64,000 nt of DNA, taken from assembly GCF_000758685.1 (NCBI RefSeq), contig NZ_CP009286.1, positions 3,688,501-3,752,500 of the forward strand. Reading direction: 5' to 3'. Position 1 is the stretch's first letter. Each line of letters opens with the position of its first letter. This DNA is from Paenibacillus stellifer (GTDB taxonomy: Bacteria; Bacillota; Bacilli; Paenibacillales; Paenibacillaceae). Position numbers and translations under genes: made by a program. Below, in pieces: positions 58,957 to 64,000 of the stretch. The notes below the pieces were generated by a model. It was not told where the DNA came from, searched no databases, and worked only from the letters and a program-made list of their open reading frames with translations.

Positions 58957-59943
58957 TTAATACTGCGCCAGACGAAGCATCTCGGCCTTCACTTTTTCCT
59001 TGCTCAGCATGAAGAACTTCTCCATCGGCGGACTGATCGGCATGGCCGGAACGTCAGGTCCGCACAGCCGGAAGATCGGAGCGTCCAGGTCGAAGAGACA
59101 TTCCTCGCCGATAATGGCCGCCACCTCGGCGCCAACGCCGCCCGTCTTGTTGTCCTCATGAACGATCAGCACCTTGCCGGTGCGGCGAACGGCCTCCACG
59201 ATGGCGTTCTTGTCGAGCGGCTGCAGGGTGCGCAGATCGAGCACATGAGCCGTAATGCCCTGCTCCCGCTCCAGCTCCTCTGCGGCCTGCATGGCAAAAT
59301 GCAGCGGCAGACTGTAGGCAATTACCGTAATGTCATCGCCTTCGCGCAGCAAATTGGCTTCGCCGATCGGAACGGTATAGTCGCCTTCCGGCACGTCTTC
59401 CTTGATCAGCTTGTAGCACTTCTTGTTCTCGAAGAAGAGCACGGGGTCCGGATCGCGCACGGCCGCCTTCAGCAGCCCCTTGGCATCGTAAGCCGAATAA
59501 GGAGCGACAATCTTAAGACCCGGAGTGCCGAAGAAAATCGATTCCGGGCACTGCGAATGATACAGCCCGCCGAAGATTCCGCCGCCGATCGGCGCACGGA
59601 TAACGACCGGACAGCTCCAGTCATTGTTGGACCGGTAGCGGATTTTGGCCGCTTCGCTGATAATCTGGTTCGTTGCCGGAAGCATGAAGTCCGAGTACTG
59701 CATCTCCGCGATCGGCTTCATGCCGTACATCGCCGCCCCGATTGCCACGCCGGCAATCGCCGATTCCGCAAGCGGCGTATCCAGAACGCGATCCGCTCCG
59801 AACTGCTCCTGAAGTCCCTTGGTCGTGGTGAAGACGCCGCCCTTGACGCCCACATCCTCACCGAGCACGAAGACGTTCTCGTCCCGCTCCATTTCTTCCT
59901 TCATCGCCAGCCGGATGGCATCGATATATTCCATCATCGCCAT
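58957..59943 (-). CDS. bkdAB: 2-oxoisovalerate dehydrogenase E1 beta
   Basis: 328 residues, the length of BkdAB. MEYIDAIRLAMKEEMERDEN, VFVLGEDVGVKGGVF, GADRVLDTPLAESAIAGVAI, the PVVIRAPIGGGIFGGLYHSQ strand, and HVLDLRTLQPLDKNAIVEAV with IVHEDNKTGGVGAE are all typical of the transketolase-like beta chain. With the alpha chain it forms the TPP-dependent decarboxylase. It begins 3 bp after the alpha-chain stop. GGGAGGAG lies 8 bases before the ATG. Confidence 0.95.
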   Translation of the reverse strand: MAMMEYIDAIRLAMKEEMERDENVFVLGEDVGVKGGVFTTTKGLQEQFGADRVLDTPLAESAIAGVAIGAAMYGMKPIAEMQYSDFMLPATNQIISEAAKIRYRSNNDWSCPVVIRAPIGGGIFGGLYHSQCPESIFFGTPGLKIVAPYSAYDAKGLLKAAVRDPDPVLFFENKKCYKLIKEDVPEGDYTVPIGEANLLREGDDITVIAYSLPLHFAMQAAEELEREQGITAHVLDLRTLQPLDKNAIVEAVRRTGKVLIVHEDNKTGGVGAEVAAIIGEECLFDLDAPIFRLCGPDVPAMPISPPMEKFFMLSKEKVKAEMLRLAQY

Positions 59944-59946
59944 AGC

Positions 59947-60972
59947 CTATACTCCTCCCTCGGATTCGCTGTACACATGCAGCAGCGTGTCCTCCGGTTT
60001 CGGGAACGGCGCATTGTCGGCGTATTCGATCGCATCTTTCAATTCCAGGTTAATCTGGGAGGCGAGGTCGCGCTCCTTATCCTCATCCCACAGTCCGAGT
60101 GCGGTCAAGTACTGCCGGAATGTCGCAACACCGTCCTTCTTCCAGTTCTCTTCGACCTCTTCCTTGGTCCGGTAAGCCAGATCATTGTCCGACGTCGAAT
60201 GGGGAGACAGCCGGTACATCATCGCTTCGATCAGCGTCGGCCCTTCCCCGCGGAGCGCCCGCTCGCGGGCTTCCTTCACGGTCTTGTACACCTCAAGCGG
60301 ATCGTTGCCGTCCACGCGAATACCCGGGAAGCCGTAGCCGAGAGCCCGGTCGCTGACCTTCCCGCCAAGCTGGCGGTGGGCCGGAATGGATATGGCATAC
60401 TGGTTGTTCTCGCACATTATAATAACCGGCAGGTTGTTCACGCCGGCGAAGTTGCATGCTTCATGAAAATCGCCCTGATTGCTTGAGCCTTCCCCGAAGG
60501 TCACAAAAGAAACCGCAGGCTCTCTGCGCATTTTGGCAGCCAGAGCAAAGCCGGCCGCATGTGGAACCTGTGTCGTTACAGGGCTTGAGCCGGTAACAAT
60601 CCGCAGCCGCTTGCTGCCGAAATGACCGGGCATCTGACGTCCTCCGCTGTTCGGGTCATCTGCCTTGGCGAAGACCGACAGCATCAGCTCGCGGGTCGTC
60701 ATGCCGACGGACAGCACGAACGCATAATCGCGGTAATAGGGCAGGAAATAGTCCTTCTCGCGGTCAAGCGCAAACGCGGCTCCAACCTGCGCCGCTTCCT
60801 GGCCGATGCCCGACACATGGAAGTTGATCTTCCCCGCCCGCTGAAGCAGCAGACTGCGTTCATCGTACTTGCGCGCAAGCAGCATATACCTGTACATGTC
60901 GATGACCTGGCCGTCGGTTAAGCCAAGAGGTTCATGCCGGTTGACGCCTTGAACTGTGTCTTGTATATCCAT
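59947..60972 (-). CDS. bkdAA: 2-oxoisovalerate dehydrogenase E1 alpha
   Basis: 341 residues. TPP/Mg motif: FGEGSSNQGDFHEACNFAGV ending with ENN. The C-terminal loop RLSPHSTSDNDLAYR resembles the phosphorylation loop of branched-chain 2-oxoacid dehydrogenases (HSTSDD). GKINFHVSGIGQEAAQVGAA is the N-terminal family block. It decarboxylates 2-oxoisovalerate and related acids, giving acyl-CoA primers for branched fatty acids. The ATG at 60972 has GGAGG about 10 bases upstream; the open frame starts 12 codons earlier. It follows lpdV after a 148-bp gap with a hairpin. Confidence 0.94.
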   Translation of the reverse strand: MDIQDTVQGVNRHEPLGLTDGQVIDMYRYMLLARKYDERSLLLQRAGKINFHVSGIGQEAAQVGAAFALDREKDYFLPYYRDYAFVLSVGMTTRELMLSVFAKADDPNSGGRQMPGHFGSKRLRIVTGSSPVTTQVPHAAGFALAAKMRREPAVSFVTFGEGSSNQGDFHEACNFAGVNNLPVIIMCENNQYAISIPAHRQLGGKVSDRALGYGFPGIRVDGNDPLEVYKTVKEARERALRGEGPTLIEAMMYRLSPHSTSDNDLAYRTKEEVEENWKKDGVATFRQYLTALGLWDEDKERDLASQINLELKDAIEYADNAPFPKPEDTLLHVYSESEGGV

Positions 60973-61090
60973 TGTGGAGGTACCTCCTTCATTCTGGGTC
61001 CGGAGCAAGTCCGGACGATGATACTGATCTGATCTTAAAACCAGGTACTAAGACGTATCTCCATCTATTATATAGCGTTTCTCCTTAAAA

Positions 61091-61117
61091 AGAAAAGGGC
61101 CGCTCAAGGCGGCGGCC
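61091..61117 (-). terminator. Hairpin between lpdV and bkdAA
   Basis: GGCCGC and GCGGCC arms enclose 8 bases just 3 bp after the lpdV stop; on the minus strand CTTTTCTTTTT follows. It is probably a partial terminator that lowers, but need not stop, transcription into the E1/E2 genes, or it marks a second promoter for bkdAA. Confidence 0.7.
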
Positions 61118-61120
61118 TCC

Positions 61121-62542
61121 TTACATTCCAATGGCCCGTCCGTCAACGGCCAGCATTGCTTCTCCGATAATTTCGGACAGCGTTGGATGAGCATGTATCG
61201 CTTCTCCAACCTCCCAGGGAGTCGCGTCCAGCAGCTGGGCTAGCGAGGCTTCCCCGATCAGATCGGTGACATGCGGGCCGATCATCTGGACGCCGAGAAT
61301 ATCGCCGGTCGCCTTGTCGGCGACCACTTTGACGAATCCGTCTTTGGAGCCCTGCACGAGCGCCTTGCCGATCGCCGAGAACGGGAATTTGCCGATTGCC
61401 GTCTCATGACCCAGTTCCTTCGCCTCCTGCTCCGTGTATCCGACGCTTGCAACTTCGGGCCGGGTGTACACACACCGGGGAACGAGATGGGGATGATACG
61501 GATGAAGGCTCTCACCCGCCAGATGATTCACCGCCATGATGCCTTCATGGCTCGCGGCATGCGCCAGCTGAAGCCCGCCGATGCAGTCGCCGATCGCGTA
61601 AATATGCGGCTCGCTCGTCTGCATATTGGCGTTCACCTCGATGACGCCCTGGCTGAAGCGGATATCCGTATTTTCAAGGCCGATATTCTGTATGTTCGCC
61701 GATCTGCCGACCGAGACCAGAATTTTCGCTGCCCGCAATGTTTGCGCTTGTCCGGCTTTCACGACTTCGACAGTGGCTCCGTCTCCCTCTCTCGAAATGC
61801 TACCCGGCGTAACGGATACGCCCGTCAGGCACTGAACTCCCCGTTTCTTGAGCAGACGGAGCAGTTCACGGGCAACTTCCTTGTCTTCTCTCGGCAGCAG
61901 CTGATCCGCCGCTTCCACGACCGTAACCTTCACGCCGAAGTCAGCCAGCATCGAAGCCCATTCGACCCCGATGACCCCGCCTCCGATAATCAGCATCGAT
62001 TCCGGCAGTTCCTCAAGCTGCAGAGCCTCCTCGCTCGTAAGCACGAACTCGCCGTCCGGCTCGAAGCCCGGAATCACCTTGGGACGCGAGCCCGTGGCGA
62101 TGATCAGGCGGTCCGGCACCACCGTCTCGGCCTCTCCGTCCTCCAGTTCGACCGCAACCGCGCCGCTTCTCGGCGAGAAGATCGAAGGGCCGATGACCCT
62201 TCCTTTACCTTTCAGAACCTGGATCTTGTTCTTGCGCATTAAATATTGAACGCCCTGGTGCAGCTGCTCCACGACGGCTTCCTTGCGGCGCTGGACCTTA
62301 TCGAACGCGAGCCTCACGCCGGAGACTTCAATGCCGTATTGATCGCTCTCGGCAATATCGGCATATACCTCGGCGCTGCGCAGCAGCGATTTACTCGGAA
62401 TGCAGCCCCGGTGCAGGCAGGTTCCGCCCAGCTTGTCCTGTTCGATGACAACAACGGATTTGCCGAGCTGGGCTGCCCGGACGGCCGCGACGTACCCTCC
62501 TGTTCCGCCTCCCAAAATCGCCACATCACATGAAATGGTCAT
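61121..62542 (-). CDS. lpdV: Dihydrolipoyl dehydrogenase E3 of the branched-chain complex
   Basis: 473 residues, the length of LpdV. AILGGGTGGYVAAVRAAQLG is the FAD-binding start; GGTCLHRGCIPSKSLL is the redox disulfide; IIGGGVIGVEWASMLADFG binds NAD; YAIGDCIGGLQLAHAASHEG is the second FAD site; and HAHPTLSEIIGEAM carries the catalytic His-Glu pair. It reoxidises the lipoyl groups of the E2 subunit. It is first in the bkd gene order, with GGGAGG 9 bases before its ATG. No bcd, buk or ptb genes precede it here, unlike the larger Bacillus cluster. Confidence 0.95.
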   Translation of the reverse strand: MTISCDVAILGGGTGGYVAAVRAAQLGKSVVVIEQDKLGGTCLHRGCIPSKSLLRSAEVYADIAESDQYGIEVSGVRLAFDKVQRRKEAVVEQLHQGVQYLMRKNKIQVLKGKGRVIGPSIFSPRSGAVAVELEDGEAETVVPDRLIIATGSRPKVIPGFEPDGEFVLTSEEALQLEELPESMLIIGGGVIGVEWASMLADFGVKVTVVEAADQLLPREDKEVARELLRLLKKRGVQCLTGVSVTPGSISREGDGATVEVVKAGQAQTLRAAKILVSVGRSANIQNIGLENTDIRFSQGVIEVNANMQTSEPHIYAIGDCIGGLQLAHAASHEGIMAVNHLAGESLHPYHPHLVPRCVYTRPEVASVGYTEQEAKELGHETAIGKFPFSAIGKALVQGSKDGFVKVVADKATGDILGVQMIGPHVTDLIGEASLAQLLDATPWEVGEAIHAHPTLSEIIGEAMLAVDGRAIGM

Positions 62543-63120
62543 GAATATGTATCCTCCCGTTCCTTTATACGCATAATCACAGAATCCTTTCTATTGTACT
62601 CTCTTTTCGGCCCGGAGAGAAGGAACGGCGAAACGGACGGATTCATGGATCTATCCAGATGCAAGCCATTTATCAAAATGTAAGGACAATCATGGTTCGA
62701 CATTGCCACTGACAGATGATATCACTTTCGGCCCGGCATTAGGCCCTCTGTCCCGCAGGCTGGCAGGCATTCGAGCTGTAACGCTCGCAGTCTGTTCGCC
62801 TGACCCGGTGCAAAAGTGCGGGATTTCGCGCTGCCTCTGCTTACCCGCCTATGACTCCGCTCTCATTTTCCGGGAAACTGAATGGCTGCTCAAGCAGGTC
62901 CTTCGTCAGGGATTTGTGTTTGGGAAGAATCCTCGAACCGGATTGATTTGCATTTTTCGCGAAAGAAAGCGCATTATAACGAACGAATTTGACTATTTCT
63001 TCGTTATTACCCGCTGTTTTGAAGAGATTGAATTCCGGTCTATCCCTCTTCCGTTCGATATTGAAAAGAATCATATTTATGTATAATCTTAGTAATTCAA
63101 ACATGTGGGGGTGCGGATTA
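62543..63120. other. Intergenic region before the acyltransferase gene
   Basis: About 580 bp between the divergent lpdV and acyltransferase genes. TACAAT about 63 bp upstream of lpdV on the minus strand is a possible -10 site. Two overlapping open frames on opposite strands (62703-63086 plus, 62841-63104 minus) have no good ribosome site or recognisable content. The last 120 bp before the acyltransferase start are AT-rich. Nothing else is evident. Confidence 0.4.
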
Positions 63121-64000
63121 GTGAAGAGGTACCATCAGTTGGATTCCTTAAGAGGGCTCGCGGCCGCTACAGTTCTGATTCACCATTTTTTATTTATTTT
63201 TACCGGCTTATGGTGGCTGGAAATGTTGAATTATACGCCCCTGCGCATCTTCAAGGCAGGCCATGAAGCAGTCATTTTCTTCTTTGTGCTCAGCGGTTTC
63301 GTGCTCTCTCTCCCTTTTTACGCACAGGGCGCCAAGGTACGGATTTCTCATTTTCTAATCAAGCGGGTGTGCCGGATCTATATTCCCTATATCGCGGCGG
63401 TCGCCTGCGCTTTGCTCACCTATCTGGCCTTCTACAGGGAAGGCTCGATGCCAGGCTACAGCAGCTTCTTCACGGATGTATGGAGCTTTCCCCTGACCCC
63501 CGGGCTGATCGGAGACCACCTCCTTTTGCTTGGCAGCTTCAAGGACTATGCGCTTGACCCCGTGCTGTGGTCGCTGTGCATCGAGCTTCGGATTTCGCTC
63601 ATTTTTCCGTTTCTGATGACATTTATTATCCGGTTCGGCTGGAAGACCAGCCTTGCCCTCGGACTGCTGCTCTCCGGGCTGGCGCTCCTGCTTAATCATC
63701 TTATTAGACCGGCCAATCCGCTGCCGATATCCTCCAATCTCTATTTCACGCTGCATTACATGGCGTTCTTTATTATTGGGGCATTGCTTGCCAAACACAA
63801 GGCAGGACTTATCGCCCGGATCATGCGTTTAAGCGTCTCGATGAAATATGTGCTGCTAGCTACCGGGCTGATGATCTACACGTATGCCGGTATCGCCGAC
63901 GCTGTCTTGAAGAGACTCTTCAAGGCGGAAGGGATATGGCTGTCTCTGCTCTCCGACTGGGGAATTGCGGCCGGCGTATGTGTTCTGATCTCAACCTCTC
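63121..64000 (+). CDS. Acyltransferase family 3 membrane protein, partial
   Basis: The frame opens with a GTG at 63121 and stays open for 293 codons to the end of the window. The start YHQLDSLRGLAAATVLIHHF is the Acyl_transf_3 signature, with the His-His pair; GHEAVIFFFVLSGFVLSLPF and SHFLIKRVCRIYIPYIAAVA follow, and DPVLWSLCIELRISLIFPF is the conserved catalytic-region helix. At least seven membrane helices are present. Family members O-acetylate peptidoglycan, polysaccharides or antibiotics. The target is unknown and the C-terminus is missing. A G-rich GTGGGGGTG precedes the start. Confidence 0.88.
   Translation, partial: MKRYHQLDSLRGLAAATVLIHHFLFIFTGLWWLEMLNYTPLRIFKAGHEAVIFFFVLSGFVLSLPFYAQGAKVRISHFLIKRVCRIYIPYIAAVACALLTYLAFYREGSMPGYSSFFTDVWSFPLTPGLIGDHLLLLGSFKDYALDPVLWSLCIELRISLIFPFLMTFIIRFGWKTSLALGLLLSGLALLLNHLIRPANPLPISSNLYFTLHYMAFFIIGALLAKHKAGLIARIMRLSVSMKYVLLATGLMIYTYAGIADAVLKRLFKAEGIWLSLLSDWGIAAGVCVLISTS

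Noticed and set aside
62703..63086. A 127-codon plus-strand open frame before the acyltransferase gene
   Set aside because: No convincing ribosome site, no recognisable domain, and it overlaps an opposite-strand frame of equal quality. It is probably noncoding.
62841..63104. An 87-codon minus-strand open frame in the same region
   Set aside because: It runs into the presumed acyltransferase promoter and has no ribosome site or family signature.
1..64000. CRISPR arrays, insertion sequences, tRNA or rRNA genes, prophage
   Set aside because: No regular spaced repeats, transposase motifs, cloverleaf genes or phage structural genes were seen. The only recombinase is the chromosomal XerD-like protein in its conserved place.

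Overview
This 64 kb window looks like chromosome from an endospore-forming member of the Bacillota, most probably Paenibacillus or a close relative. That is inferred from the gene content and gene order plus moderately high G+C; no database comparison was run. The backbone matches the Bacillus subtilis block nudF - endoQ - spoIIM - fur - yqzK - xerD - deoB - purine nucleoside phosphorylase - dacF - spoIIAA - spoIIAB - sigF - spoVA - lysA - ppiB. An SLH-anchored amylopullulanase and an LPXTG surface protein add a soil, polymer-degrading character.

Layout. 1-9.7 kb: a regulator tail, a RibD-C-type reductase and a MATE exporter on the plus strand; then, on the minus strand, an EAL protein and a CBS-GGDEF protein (c-di-GMP turnover), a TetR/SDR module with palindromic operators, and the TldE/TldD protease pair. 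9.9-13.5 kb: a 1176-residue LPKTG-anchored surface protein. 14-20 kb: ppiB, lysA and a reduced spoVA cluster (spoVAA-spoVAB-spoVAF) behind a candidate sigma-G promoter. 20-30 kb: an FMN riboswitch in front of an EamA/DMT permease, a carboxylesterase, an AI-2E-type permease, a GNAT protein, a thioredoxin-like ferredoxin, pyruvate kinase, a methyltransferase remnant and asd. 29.5-38.2 kb: the 2168-residue amylopullulanase with cre-like operators, a Fur-box-controlled ferredoxin-NADP reductase-like flavoprotein and ferritin. 38.3-49.9 kb: sigF, spoIIAB, spoIIAA, dacF, a secreted protein of unknown role, the nucleoside-salvage operon (pdp, two PNPs, deoB), xerD, yqzK and fur. 50-56.5 kb: a small membrane protein, a lipoprotein, spoIIM, endoQ, nudF, a possible mciZ, a PepT-like peptidase and a 33-codon Prli42-like miniprotein. 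56.5-62.5 kb: lipB followed by a complete branched-chain 2-oxoacid dehydrogenase set (lpdV, bkdAA, bkdAB, bkdB). The window ends inside an acyltransferase-3 gene.

How the parts fit. Sporulation: the anti-anti-sigma/anti-sigma/sigma-F switch, SpoIIM for engulfment, SpoVA proteins for dipicolinate handling, DacF for cortex cross-linking and possibly MciZ for blocking the mother-cell Z ring. Iron: Fur, a Fur-boxed reductase and ferritin. Nucleosides: XerD-DeoB-PNP-PNP-Pdp feed ribose phosphates into central metabolism. Lipoylation: LipB sits beside the lipoate-dependent Bkd complex. The most interesting leads are the FMN-riboswitch-controlled EamA permease (candidate flavin transporter), the roughly 285-residue acidic extension on SpoVAF, the dispersed sporulation supercluster, and a XerD with a substituted catalytic lysine position.
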